From Promicromonospora sukumoe 327MFSha3.1 (GTDB lineage Bacteria; Actinomycetota; Actinomycetes; Actinomycetales; Cellulomonadaceae): a stretch of 64,000 nucleotides of DNA. The translations under genes were made by a program, and so were the position numbers. The number at the start of each line of letters is the position of its first letter. Positions within the stretch are counted from its first letter, which is position 1. The stretch covers positions 186,001 through 250,000 of the forward strand of contig NZ_ARQM01000011.1 of the NCBI RefSeq assembly GCF_000385135.1. The letters are read 5' to 3'. This document shows positions 17,495-25,346 of this stretch, piece after piece. The notes beneath the pieces were generated by a model, which worked only from the letters and a program-made list of their open reading frames with translations, searched no databases and was not told where the DNA came from.

Positions 17495-17567
17495 TGGCTC
17501 CGACCGGCGTCGATCCGGTGACCTTTCGATTTTCAGTCGAACGCTCTACCAACTGAGCTACAGAGCC
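17495..17567 (-). tRNA. tRNA-Phe(GAA)
   Basis: A 73-nt cloverleaf. The acceptor stem GGCTCTG pairs with CGGAGCC (one G-U), the anticodon stem is TTCGA/TCGAA with loop CTGAAAA, giving GAA. The T-loop is TCGACGC-like within GGATCGACGCC. No encoded CCA. Confidence 0.95.
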
Positions 17568-17570
17568 CTA

Positions 17571-17619
17571 GCGCGAACGCCCGGATAGTCGAGACCGACA
17601 ATCCGGGCGCCTCTCGCGC
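17571..17619. other. Hairpin filling the tRNA-Asp/tRNA-Phe spacer
   Basis: CGCCCGGAT (17578-17586) pairs with ATCCGGGCG (17601-17609), and outside it GCGCGA (17571-17576) pairs with TCGCGC (17614-17619). The fold occupies nearly the whole spacer between the two tRNAs and touches the tRNA-Asp 3' end, so it may guide processing. Confidence 0.5.
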
Positions 17620-17692
17620 GACCCTGACGGGACTTGAACCCGCGACCTCCGCCGTGACAGGGCGGCGCGCTAACCAACTGCGCTACAGGGCC
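17619..17692 (-). tRNA. tRNA-Asp(GTC)
   Basis: A 74-nt cloverleaf. GGCCCTG pairs with CAGGGTC, the D-arm is GCGC AGTTGGTTA GCGC, and the anticodon loop CTGTCAC gives GTC. The T-arm is GCGGG TTCAAGT CCCGT. Lies upstream of tRNA-Phe and is probably co-transcribed with it. Confidence 0.95.
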
Positions 17693-17836
17693 ATGGTCGC
17701 TACCCGCGACCGGGGGGCTCGTTCCGAACCGTGAGTACCCTAACCCACCCTGGGCCAGAACCTGAAATCAGATCCGGACCTTGCTGGGATGACCTGCCTC
17801 ACAGCGGTCGAAACCTGGCTCGAGCGAGCCCCTTCG

Positions 17837-17909
17837 TACCCCCAACGGGATTCGAACCCGTGCTACCGCCGTGAAAGGGCGGGGTCCTAGGCCGCTAGAC
17901 GATGGGGGC
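17837..17909 (-). tRNA. tRNA-Glu(TTC)
   Basis: A 73-nt cloverleaf. GCCCCCA pairs with TGGGGGT, the anticodon loop CTTTCAC gives TTC, and the T-arm is ACGGG TTCGAAT CCCGT. First of a minus-strand Glu-Asp-Phe cluster. Confidence 0.95.
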
Positions 17910-17987
17910 CAAGACCGGGCAAGTCTACAGGCGCTCGACCCCCTTCCCGCACGTCGAGGCCGAGTCCTGGACGTGTCGCCGGTCGGG

Positions 17988-17993
17988 GATGAT
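17988..17993 (+). promoter_or_regulatory. -10 hexamer GATGAT before the zincin-like peptidase gene
   Basis: GATGAT ends 6 nt before the GTG at 18000, the leaderless spacing seen at other genes of the window. Confidence 0.3.
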
Positions 17994-17999
17994 GGGTGC

Positions 18000-18353
18000 G
18001 TGGTGGAGATGACGCGGGAGGACTTCGAGACGGCCGTCAGCGAGGGGCTGGACCTCGTCCCGCCCGACCTCGCGGCGCAGATGGACAACGTGGTGGTGCT
18101 CGTCGAGGACGACGCGCCCGCGGACGATCCCGAGCTGCTGGGCCTCTACGAGGGGGTTCCGCTCACGGAGCGTGACCACATGTGGGCCGCCGGCGCCCTG
18201 CCCGACCGCATCACGATCTTCCGGAACCCCACCCTCGCGATCTGCGAGACGCGCGAGGACGTCGTGGAGGAGGTGGCCGTCACCGTGGTGCACGAGATCG
18301 CCCACCACTTCGGGATCGACGACGCGCGGCTGCACGAGCTCGGCTGGGACTGA
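18000..18353 (+). CDS. Zincin-like metallopeptidase family protein
   Basis: A 117-residue protein with the pattern of the small actinobacterial zincin-like family (PF06262): an N-terminal MTREDFETAVSEGLDLVPPD, an ITIFRNPTL strand and the zinc motif VVHEIAHHFGIDDARLHELG, in which HEIAH supplies two histidines and the catalytic glutamate. Substrates are unknown. GTG at 18000 was chosen because a -10-like hexamer lies 6 nt upstream; GTG 18003 and ATG 18009 are alternatives that would shorten it by one and three residues. Confidence 0.85.
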   Translation: MVEMTREDFETAVSEGLDLVPPDLAAQMDNVVVLVEDDAPADDPELLGLYEGVPLTERDHMWAAGALPDRITIFRNPTLAICETREDVVEEVAVTVVHEIAHHFGIDDARLHELGWD

Positions 18354-18411
18354 GCGCCCGGAACCGATCGTCCTGGGACTGATCGTCCAGGAACCGAACG
18401 TCCCGGAACCG

Positions 18412-18456
18412 ACGAGCCCCGGGTCACGAAGCGAGGCTTCGTGACCCGGGGCTCGT
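18412..18456. terminator. 21-bp perfect hairpin between convergent genes
   Basis: Perfect 21-nt arms (18412-18432 and 18436-18456) with a GAG loop separate the peptidase gene and the converging M15 peptidase gene. It is preceded by short tandem units related to GGAACCGATCGTCC (about 18358-18411). It should stop transcription from both sides. Confidence 0.7.
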
Positions 18457-18497
18457 GGTCGGGCTTCCCGGCGCGGGACCGGGGCGCCGCGTGCGGC

Positions 18498-19928
18498 TCA
18501 GTACTTCGTGCCGTACTCCCAGTGCCAGGCCTCCGGCTTGCTGCCGCCGGCCTGTGCCCAGCCCGGGTGCTTCCAGCCGAACTTCCCGGCGTTGGCCTGC
18601 ATCCAGCGGAACTCGGCGCTGCCGAACGACTGGATGCCGCCGGACAGGTCCACCGCCTGGCCCAGGCCGTGGTTCGACGTGCCGGGCACCGCGGCGAGGG
18701 CGCCGCGGGAGGCCGCGACCGCCACCTGCTCCCCGTAGGAGCGGTAGCCGTCCGTCAGCTTCAGGTTCCGGCCGAACTTGCCGTGGAACGCCTGGTTGAG
18801 GTCCTCGAGCGCTACCGCGGCGTCGCACCGCAGCTGCTCGCCCTTGGCGAAGCTGAGTCCGCAGAGCACGCTCGACGGGATCTGACCGTTGCCGTAGTTC
18901 TTCGCGGCCTTGGCCATCTGCTTGGCACGCGCCGCGGCCTTCTCCCGGGCCTCCTCGGCCTTGCGCTCGGCCCGGCGCTCGGCGCGGGCCTCGCGCCGCT
19001 CCTCGGCGGCCTTCTTCGCGGCGGCGATCTCCTCGGGCGTGGGGCCCGGCTTGACCGACACGACGGCGTCGCCGTCGGTCTTGGTGATGAGCCGCTGGAG
19101 CGACGTCGTCACCTTCTCGATCCGGTCGGCCGACGGCGCTGCCGCCGCGCTCTCCGCGGCTGCCTTGGTGTCCTCGGCGTCGGCGGACTTCCACGCCTGC
19201 TCCGACGCTTGCTCCGACTCCTGCGCCGCCGCGGTGCTCACGACCGAGTCGGCGAGCGGGGTGGCGAGGATCGGCAGGCTCTCGGTCTGCTGCCCGCCGA
19301 GCGGGGTGACGTTCGTGGCCGCGACGGCCAGGTTCGTCGGATCGGTGGCGTCCGCCGCGGTGTCGCGGGCGGCGTCATCGGTGGTGGCGCTCCCGGCCGA
19401 CGTCGAGGCGTCGGCCGCGCGGTCGGCGAGCGACGTGCGCTCCGTGCTCCGGGATGCGGCGGTGTTCTGCCGCAGCCCCGTGGCGGTGACGGCGGCGTCG
19501 CGGGCCACGCTGACCATGTCCCTGAGCTCTCTGGTGGCTGCCCGGAGCTTCCGGCGCTCCTTGGAGTTGAGGTCGCCCTCGCGGGTCACGTAGTCGGCGT
19601 CGGTCAGGACGGCGTCCGCCTTCTCGGAGGCGGACCGCACCTCGGGGTCCGTGACGACCGCGCTGGTGATGGCGACGGGCTGGGTGGTCGGCTGGGCGAC
19701 CTTCTCGGCGGCCGACGCCACGGCGTCGCTGTTGTCACCGGTGAAGCTGACTGCGGCCGTGGTGGTCAGGGCCACCGTGGTGAGTGCCGCCGCGACCGCG
19801 AAGGACGAGCGGCGCACCATCCGGCTGGATCGTGCGGTGTGCCCCGCGGCCGGGACGGCAGCGTGAGCACCCTGTGCGCCCGGGCGCCGCGTGCGGCGGG
19901 GGACGAGGGCGTGGTCTCCGTGCCTCAA
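18498..19928 (-). CDS. Secreted M15-family D-alanyl-D-alanine carboxypeptidase-like protein
   Basis: Residues at the C-terminus form a VanY-type M15 domain: DGYRSYGEQVAVA, SNHGLGQAVD (the zinc SxHxxGxAxD motif) and EAWHWEYG, where the last histidine is the third zinc ligand. Such enzymes trim cell-wall peptides. Before it lies a long Ala/Glu/Lys-rich region including a coiled-coil segment around EEIAAAKKAAEERREARAER. A hydrophobic segment SSFAVAAALTTVALTTTAAV acts as signal or anchor. The start is uncertain: a TTG at 19928 has TGGAG 5 nt upstream and gives MRHGDHALVPRRTRR; the ATG at 19820 (MVRRSSFAV) would remove 36 residues but lacks a ribosome binding site. Confidence 0.8.
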   Translation of the reverse strand: MRHGDHALVPRRTRRPGAQGAHAAVPAAGHTARSSRMVRRSSFAVAAALTTVALTTTAAVSFTGDNSDAVASAAEKVAQPTTQPVAITSAVVTDPEVRSASEKADAVLTDADYVTREGDLNSKERRKLRAATRELRDMVSVARDAAVTATGLRQNTAASRSTERTSLADRAADASTSAGSATTDDAARDTAADATDPTNLAVAATNVTPLGGQQTESLPILATPLADSVVSTAAAQESEQASEQAWKSADAEDTKAAAESAAAAPSADRIEKVTTSLQRLITKTDGDAVVSVKPGPTPEEIAAAKKAAEERREARAERRAERKAEEAREKAAARAKQMAKAAKNYGNGQIPSSVLCGLSFAKGEQLRCDAAVALEDLNQAFHGKFGRNLKLTDGYRSYGEQVAVAASRGALAAVPGTSNHGLGQAVDLSGGIQSFGSAEFRWMQANAGKFGWKHPGWAQAGGSKPEAWHWEYGTKY

Positions 19929-20318
19929 GGGCGCTCCATGGGCTCGGGGACAGGGGCAAGGCACGCGGTGTGCACGACGGGGTTCGGCGTCTGGGGCACG
20001 CGGGCTTCCGTTCTGCGGCTGGGCACGGGCGACACCGTGAGGGGAGTTCCCCTCTGGGGGACGGTGAAGAATGCTCCGGCTGCTGTCTGGCCACGGCGCG
20101 CGCCAGGGCACGGGTCATGGCAGTTGCCGCGAAGAACTCGGCTCGAAGGCCCAGGGGGTGAGTTCTTCGCGGCAACGTTTAATGTTGAACGACCGTCCAC
20201 GAGTTGCGGAACCCCCCGACCGGAGGTATGGCTCACAAAAACCGCGCAGGGACGGTGGCCGAGCCGTGAAGGCGGGACAACCTGGGGTGTGTGCGCTCAC
20301 ATTGATGGGTCCGAGGCC
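19929..20318. other. 390-nt divergent upstream region with a 17-bp inverted repeat
   Basis: Contains a perfect 17-bp inverted repeat (20123-20139 with 20160-20176) around a 20-nt loop, followed by an AT-rich stretch (ACGTTTAATGTTGAACG). The 190 nt between the repeat and the M15 gene look like a structured leader with GAGGGGAACTCCCC. A riboswitch was considered, but no known consensus could be matched. Confidence 0.45.
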
Positions 20319-20948
20319 ATGTATGAGACTTCGGGCATGGCCCATCACGATCAGGCCGCGAACGGATCCGTGCCCACCCCTGCCGGACAACCCGTGACCG
20401 TGTCCATCCACCGCATCGTCCACCCCGAGCACGTCCCCGAGGTCACCCGCTGGGTGCAGTCGGGCGTCAACCTCGCCAACCGCTGGGACGGGTTCCTCGG
20501 CTCGGGCTGGATCCGCGCCGCCGAGGGATCCCGCGACTGGCACATGCTCTACCGGTTCGCCGACGCCGAGCGGCTCGCCGCCTGGGAGCAGTCGGCCGAG
20601 CGGCGGGACTGGCTCGCGCAGGGCACCGGCCTCGTCGAGGAGCTGCGCTACCAGCAGCGCACGGGCATCGAGGGCTGGTTCGAGGACCCCACGCGGGTGG
20701 ACGAGCCGGCCGACGTCGCCGCCGTCGTCGTGCCGCCGCGGTGGAAGCAGGCCACCAGCATCTGGCTCGGGTTCTTCCCGGTGAACCTGTTGTTCACCGC
20801 CCTGTTCACCTACCTGGTGCCCGGCTGGGGCGACGTGCCCCTGGTGCTCAAGGTGCTGGTCTCGACGCTGATCCTGACGCCGATCATGGCGTACTGGGTG
20901 CTGCCCTGGGTGACCCGCCGCCTGCACGGCTGGTTGCACCGCGCCTGA
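20319..20948 (+). CDS. Antibiotic-biosynthesis-monooxygenase-like protein with C-terminal membrane segment
   Basis: A 209-residue protein. Residues about 25-105 form a dimeric alpha-beta-barrel (ABM) domain, with VTVSIHRIVHPEHVPEVTRW, GFLGSGWIRAAEGSRDWHML and YRFADAERLAAWEQSAER. From residue 150 there are two hydrophobic helices (ATSIWLGFFPVNLLFTALFT and LVSTLILTPIMAYWVLPWV) and a basic end. This ABM-plus-two-helix form occurs in many bacteria; its substrate is unknown. The start could also be the ATG at 20337 (MAHHDQ). It converges on the GDPD gene with only 3 nt between stops. Confidence 0.75.
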   Translation: MYETSGMAHHDQAANGSVPTPAGQPVTVSIHRIVHPEHVPEVTRWVQSGVNLANRWDGFLGSGWIRAAEGSRDWHMLYRFADAERLAAWEQSAERRDWLAQGTGLVEELRYQQRTGIEGWFEDPTRVDEPADVAAVVVPPRWKQATSIWLGFFPVNLLFTALFTYLVPGWGDVPLVLKVLVSTLILTPIMAYWVLPWVTRRLHGWLHRA

Positions 20949-20951
20949 CGG

Positions 20952-21800
20952 CTACGCCCGGCCGACGGCCAGTCGTCGTGCCGGGGCGGGTCGCCGTCCG
21001 CGCAGGCGGATGCCGCCCCGGCCCGGCACGGGCAGGGCAGCGGCCTGGCCGGTGCGGCCCGCGAGCCACCCCGTCAGCCGCTCGGGCCGGTCGGTGATGA
21101 TGCCGTCCACGCCGACGCCGGAGTCCGCGGTCACGAGCGTGGTCCACGCCTCCGGGTCGTTCGCCGTCCACGACATGACGCGCAGGCCCGCGGCGTGCAG
21201 GCGGGACACCAGGCGCGGGCTGCCCGCGATCGTGGCCACCGACGGGTTGCAGGCGACCACGCCGAGACGTTCGCACAGGCGCAGCAGCCCGGGCGGGTCG
21301 AACGACACGAGCAGGCCGCCCGGCAGGTGGGGTGCGACGTCGCGCACCGTGGCCACCGTGCCCGGCCAGAAGCTCTGCACCAGGACCCGGCCGTCGAAGC
21401 CGGCGGTGTCGATGGTCGCCACCACCCGCTCGACCTGCTCGGCGTCCCATGCGCCCTTCAGCTCCAGCAGCAGGTCCGTGCCGGGGTGCCGGGCCAGCAC
21501 GGTGAGCACCTCGTCGAGCGTGGGGACGCGCTGCCCCGAGAAGGCCGGCGAGAAGTGCGCTCCGGCGTCGAGCCCGAGCACCTCCTGCGCGGTGAGGGCG
21601 GAGACCTTGCCGGTCCCGTCCGTGGTGGCGTCGACGGTCTCGTCGTGGATCACCGCGCCCACGCCGTCGGCGGTGGGCTGAAGATCGATCTCGACGTAGT
21701 CCACGCCCGCGTGGCAGGCGGCCTCGATGGCGGCGAGGGTGTTCTGCGGTGCCACCGCGGAGTACCCACGGTGGGCGACGACTGCGGGACGAGCGGCCAT
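20952..21800 (-). CDS. Glycerophosphodiester phosphodiesterase family protein
   Basis: A 282-residue cytosolic GDPD-type TIM barrel. VVAHRGYSAVAPQNTLAAIE carries the first catalytic histidine and the NT of the family, VDYVEIDLQPTADGVGAVIHDETVDATTDGTG carries the metal-binding Glu-Asp and second histidine, and LLLELKGAW the third acidic site. The C-terminus has the usual MSWTANDPEAW and GIITDRPERL. It should hydrolyse glycerophosphodiesters to glycerol-3-phosphate and an alcohol. Start set at MAARPAVVAHRG, which has GGAGG 6 nt upstream; a GTG-type extension would add 11 residues. Confidence 0.9.
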   Translation of the reverse strand: MAARPAVVAHRGYSAVAPQNTLAAIEAACHAGVDYVEIDLQPTADGVGAVIHDETVDATTDGTGKVSALTAQEVLGLDAGAHFSPAFSGQRVPTLDEVLTVLARHPGTDLLLELKGAWDAEQVERVVATIDTAGFDGRVLVQSFWPGTVATVRDVAPHLPGGLLVSFDPPGLLRLCERLGVVACNPSVATIAGSPRLVSRLHAAGLRVMSWTANDPEAWTTLVTADSGVGVDGIITDRPERLTGWLAGRTGQAAALPVPGRGGIRLRGRRPAPARRLAVGRA

Positions 21801-21987
21801 GCTGACCTCCGGATCTGCGGCTCTGCTCGCCACGTTAGCCGCTCACGGGGGCCTTCCCGGCGCCCCGGTGCGAATTCGAGGAGAGTTCCAGGACCGTTCA
21901 CCACCCGGCCCCGAGGGCGCCGCGTCGGCCACCCGGGCGAAACCCGCCGGATGCAGATTCTCAGCGCCAGGTGGTTACATGTGCGCC

Positions 21988-22476
21988 ATGGTTCGACCTG
22001 CACCGCGCGCGACCCGCGCCCGCGGGGCGCTCGCTGCCGCGACGCTCCTCCTCGCAGTCCTCGCCGGCTGCTCCGCCGGCGGCGAGGACCCGGCGGCCGA
22101 CGGCGGGGCGAGCGCGACGCCGTCGGCCGCCGCGACCGCCACCGCCGACGACCGGGACGCGCCCCTCGACGCGAACGAGGCGTGCGCCGCCATGTACGTC
22201 AAGGGCGACAAGACGCTCGAGGAGCGCATCGGCACCGCGCTCGTCGGCGCGAGCGACGGGCTCGACGCCACCGCGGCCGATCAGATGCACGCGATCGCGG
22301 TGGAGCTCGGTCGCCTGGAGTCCCGCGTGCCCGAGGAGTTCCAGGGCCCGGTGCAGAAGGTGCGGGTCCCGTTCCTGCAGCTGCAGAAGTCCCTCGACGA
22401 CGGCACGCAGGAGCAGATCGAGCTCGACGTCGCCTCGACCGTCGAGGGGCTCAAGGAGTACCAGGCGCTCTGCTGA
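21988..22476 (+). CDS. Putative lipoprotein of unknown function
   Basis: About 162 residues with a basic N-terminus, a hydrophobic stretch and the lipobox LLAVLAGC, followed by an Ala/Ser/Thr-rich linker and a helical acidic domain (DKTLEERIGTALVGASDGLD, KVRVPFLQLQKSLDDGTQ). No domain recognised. An in-frame ATG at 21979 would add three residues. The 3' end overlaps the end of the converging FAD-oxidoreductase gene by 26 bp, a tight convergent arrangement. Confidence 0.7.
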   Translation: MVRPAPRATRARGALAAATLLLAVLAGCSAGGEDPAADGGASATPSAAATATADDRDAPLDANEACAAMYVKGDKTLEERIGTALVGASDGLDATAADQMHAIAVELGRLESRVPEEFQGPVQKVRVPFLQLQKSLDDGTQEQIELDVASTVEGLKEYQALC

Positions 22477-23899
22477 GCGGCTCGAAGATGCCCTGTCCCG
22501 GGGTCAGGACGCCGCGCGGGTCGAAGCGGTCCTTGGCGCGCAGCACCGCCGGCCAGCGGTCCCCGTAGTGCGTGCGCCAGCCGGCGGGCGTCAGGCGCAG
22601 GGCGTTGACGGGGTACTGCGTGCCACCGGCTGCGAGCACCCGGGCGTAGAGCGCGTCGTTGTCGGCGATCAGGCGCTCGGCCTCGGCGTCGTCGGGCGGG
22701 CTCACCGCGCGCAGGAGCGCGAGCAGGAAGAAGACCTCGCCGTCCGGCACCCGTACCTGGGGGCGCGTGATGAGCGAGCTCCGGGCCGGGTAGAGCAGGG
22801 CGACGCCGCCGGCGTCGGCCGGGGTGAGCGTGGTGAGGAGCTCCGTGACGATCGCGTCGGTGGCGGCGTCCGGGAGGAACGCGTTGAGCCAGGGCCCGGG
22901 CAGCCGGAGCGCCTCGATCTGCTCCACGGTCTCGTAGATCCGGTTCAGCCACTCGAAGTACGGCACGTCCACGACGTCGACGCCGGTGGGCTCGATGCCG
23001 GCCAGCACCGCCTCGTCGTCGGGCGGCTGGGCGGTGTACCAGGAGCCGCCCTCCAGGACGAAGGCGAAGTCGTCGTCGTCCGTGGGGACGAGCTGGCCCT
23101 CGAGGTAGTCGAAGCGGCCGTCGGCCAGCGCCGTCCGCTGGGCCGCGGTCAGGTCGGTGATGCCGGGGTAGGTCAGCGTGTAGACGCGCGCCATGGTGGG
23201 CGCGGGGACCAGGCGCACCGTCGCGCGCACGATGATCGCGAACTGGCCCAGGCCGCCGAGTACCGCCTCGAACAGCTCGGGCTCGTGGTCGGCGGAGCAG
23301 GTGACCAGCCGGCCGTCGCCCGTGACGACCTGGAGCTCGAGCGTGTTGTCGACGAGCATGCCGTGGTGCTGGGAGGCGCCGCCGATGCCGCCGACGCAGA
23401 GCGTCCCGCCCACGGAGAGGCCCAGGTAGTCCGTGCTCACCGGGGGTGCGACGCCGTCCTTGAGCGTTATACGTACCAGGTCAAGCCATTGGACGCCCGC
23501 GTCCACCACGGCGTGACCGGGCGTGATCTCGTGGACGGTGGCGAGGGTGCGGGAGTCGATCACGACGCCGGACGCGGCCTGCGCCTGGCCGAACGTCGAG
23601 TGGCCCTGACCGCGCACGGCGACGACGATCCCGTACTCGTTGGCGAACCGCACGAGGGTCACGACGTCGGCGACCGAGCCGGGGCGCAGCACCGCGCGGG
23701 GCCGGTCGTGCACCAGGTGTCCGTAGTCGGTGGCGGCCTCGGTGAGGGCGTCCTCGTCGGTGACGAGCTCGCCGTCGAGGTGGGGGAGCTGAATCGCGGT
23801 GGAGTTCTCCGGGAGGCTGCTCAGCCACCGGGAGTCGGCCGGGTCGAATGCGACCACGGCGGCGCCTGCCAGAAATGTGCGACGGTCTAGCTGTGCCAT
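22451..23899 (-). CDS. FAD-linked oxidase resembling cytokinin dehydrogenase
   Basis: A 482-residue protein. The FAD-binding PCMH domain (about 60-240) contains VAVRGQGHSTFGQAQAASG, where the GHS histidine (H100) would carry covalent FAD as in plant CKX enzymes, and TDYLGLSVGGTLCVGGIGG, where D157 aligns with the catalytic aspartate of maize CKX1 in WTDYLYLTVGGTL. The following QVVTGDGRLVTCS and FEAVLGGLGQFAIIVRATV match CKX closely. The C-terminal substrate domain has PWLNAFLPD, like the CKX HPWLN motif. The enzyme is thus expected to oxidise an isoprenoid-adenine or similar amine. The N-terminus RRTFLAGAAVVAF resembles a short Tat signal. SD GAGGGG precedes the ATG. Substrate is inference. 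Confidence 0.85.
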   Translation of the reverse strand: MAQLDRRTFLAGAAVVAFDPADSRWLSSLPENSTAIQLPHLDGELVTDEDALTEAATDYGHLVHDRPRAVLRPGSVADVVTLVRFANEYGIVVAVRGQGHSTFGQAQAASGVVIDSRTLATVHEITPGHAVVDAGVQWLDLVRITLKDGVAPPVSTDYLGLSVGGTLCVGGIGGASQHHGMLVDNTLELQVVTGDGRLVTCSADHEPELFEAVLGGLGQFAIIVRATVRLVPAPTMARVYTLTYPGITDLTAAQRTALADGRFDYLEGQLVPTDDDDFAFVLEGGSWYTAQPPDDEAVLAGIEPTGVDVVDVPYFEWLNRIYETVEQIEALRLPGPWLNAFLPDAATDAIVTELLTTLTPADAGGVALLYPARSSLITRPQVRVPDGEVFFLLALLRAVSPPDDAEAERLIADNDALYARVLAAGGTQYPVNALRLTPAGWRTHYGDRWPAVLRAKDRFDPRGVLTPGQGIFEPLSRAPGTP

Positions 23900-24062
23900 G
23901 TGGGCCCCTCGGCGTTCGGGTGGGCGACTACGGTACAGGCCAGGGTATGCGCGGCGTAAGAGTCTTCTGTGGAGGTGCGCGGGCGACCTTTTTCGCGTGG
24001 CGGAGGCAGGTCGCGGGAAATAACTGCCGCGCGATGTCGCCCGGGGCGACCGGTCCAGCCGC

Positions 24063-24977
24063 CTAGCGCGCGCCGAGGTACCCAGCGAGCCAGGAGTCGA
24101 TGTCGTCCAGAGCGGCCTGCGCCATGGGCGTCGGGTGCCCCGTGAACGCGTGCGGGGCGTCCGGGTAGAGGCGCAGGTCGACGTCGACGCCCGCCGCCGA
24201 GAGGCGCGCGGCCATGGCGAGGTTGTCCGCCAGCAGGATGTCCGCCTCGCCGACGACCACGAGGACCGGCGGCAGACCGGCCAGGTCGGCGTAGACCGGC
24301 GAGAGGTCCGGGACGGTGCGGTCCGGGGCTTTGCCCGCGTACGCCGCGATGAAGTACTCGTCGGCGATCAGGCGCCCGGCTGGCGTCCGCGCGCTGAGGT
24401 CGTAGGTCCCGAACTGGAGCACGGCCGCGTCGACGACGCCCACTCCCCGGTCGCGCAGGCGCAGGAGCGTGGTCACCGCGAGCGTGGAGCCGGCGGAGAA
24501 GCCGCCGATCGCGAACCTGCTGGTCCCGAAGCGCTCCGCCAGGTGCTCGGCGATCCAGAGCGCGGCGGTCTCGCAGTCGTCCGGCGCCGCGGGCCACGGG
24601 TGCTCCGGGGCCAGGCGGTAGTCGACGCCGACCACGGTGACGCCGAGCGCGTCGGCGAGCCTGCGGTTCCGGACGTCGCCGCCGGCCGCCGTGCCCATGT
24701 AGAACCCGCCACCGTGGAGCTGGAGGACGACGCCGGAGCTCGGCCTGCCGACCGGTTCGTGGATCCGCACGGGAACGCTGCGGCCGTCGGCGCTCGCGAC
24801 CTCCTCGACCGCCGGCGGGTCCGCGGGGGCGGGGTTGGCGAGCCGCTCGCGGACGGCGAGGAGCTCTTCCAGGTTCGCCGGGCCCTGTCCGGCCGGGCGG
24901 TTCGCGTAGAACTCGCTGGTCGGCTCGACGAGGGGCAGGAGCCGGGGATCGATCAGGTGGGCGCGTCCGAGGTTCAT
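24063..24977 (-). CDS. Alpha/beta hydrolase of the hormone-sensitive-lipase (esterase) family
   Basis: A 304-residue hydrolase with the family's HGGGFYMGT oxyanion motif (about residue 88), the nucleophile elbow IGGFSAGST (serine about residue 158), the acid in VVVGEADILLADN and the histidine in YPDAPHAFTGH. Conserved DYRLAPEHPWPAA lies between. It should hydrolyse short-chain carboxylic esters in the cytosol. TACGTT lies 8 nt before the ATG, close to a leaderless arrangement. It lies upstream of the cytokinin-dehydrogenase-like gene on the same strand, 163 nt away, but a functional link is not evident. Confidence 0.88.
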   Translation of the reverse strand: MNLGRAHLIDPRLLPLVEPTSEFYANRPAGQGPANLEELLAVRERLANPAPADPPAVEEVASADGRSVPVRIHEPVGRPSSGVVLQLHGGGFYMGTAAGGDVRNRRLADALGVTVVGVDYRLAPEHPWPAAPDDCETAALWIAEHLAERFGTSRFAIGGFSAGSTLAVTTLLRLRDRGVGVVDAAVLQFGTYDLSARTPAGRLIADEYFIAAYAGKAPDRTVPDLSPVYADLAGLPPVLVVVGEADILLADNLAMAARLSAAGVDVDLRLYPDAPHAFTGHPTPMAQAALDDIDSWLAGYLGAR

Positions 24978-25052
24978 CGAGACCCAACGTAGGGGTGGGC
25001 CGGGGTGTCCTGCCAGGACAAATGGGAGGCGTGAGGTGTCGTGAGGAGAGGG

Positions 25053-25125
25053 TGGGCCCCCCGGGGATCGAACCCGGAACCCGCGGATTAAAAGTCCGCT
25101 GCTCTGCCAGTTGAGCTAGAGGCCC
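25053..25125 (-). tRNA. tRNA-Lys(TTT)
   Basis: A 73-nt cloverleaf. GGGCCTC pairs with GGGGCCC (one G-U), D-arm GCTC AACTGGCAGA GC, anticodon loop CTTTTAA giving TTT, and T-arm CCGGG TTCGATC CCCGG. Lies alone on the minus strand. Confidence 0.95.
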
Positions 25126-25346
25126 GCGTGCCCGGCGTCCGGGCGGCGCGAGACGAAAGCCTACCGGTCAGCTCCCGGATGCTGGTGCGGCCCTCCGAGC
25201 GGGGCACCATAGAGCCTGTGGCGACGCCTGTCATCCGCTGTCCCAGCCAGTGGGAGATATCGGGTTAAATGCGTCTCACGCTTGCGGTGAGTGGGAGGGC
25301 TTGGTTCGGTGGACAGGACCACGAGAACCAATGTGAGGAGCTCATC

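Noticed and set aside
19929-20180. A c-di-AMP (ydaO) riboswitch before the M15 gene
   Set aside because: Only fragments such as GCCGAACCCC resemble the consensus; the conserved blocks were not found in order.
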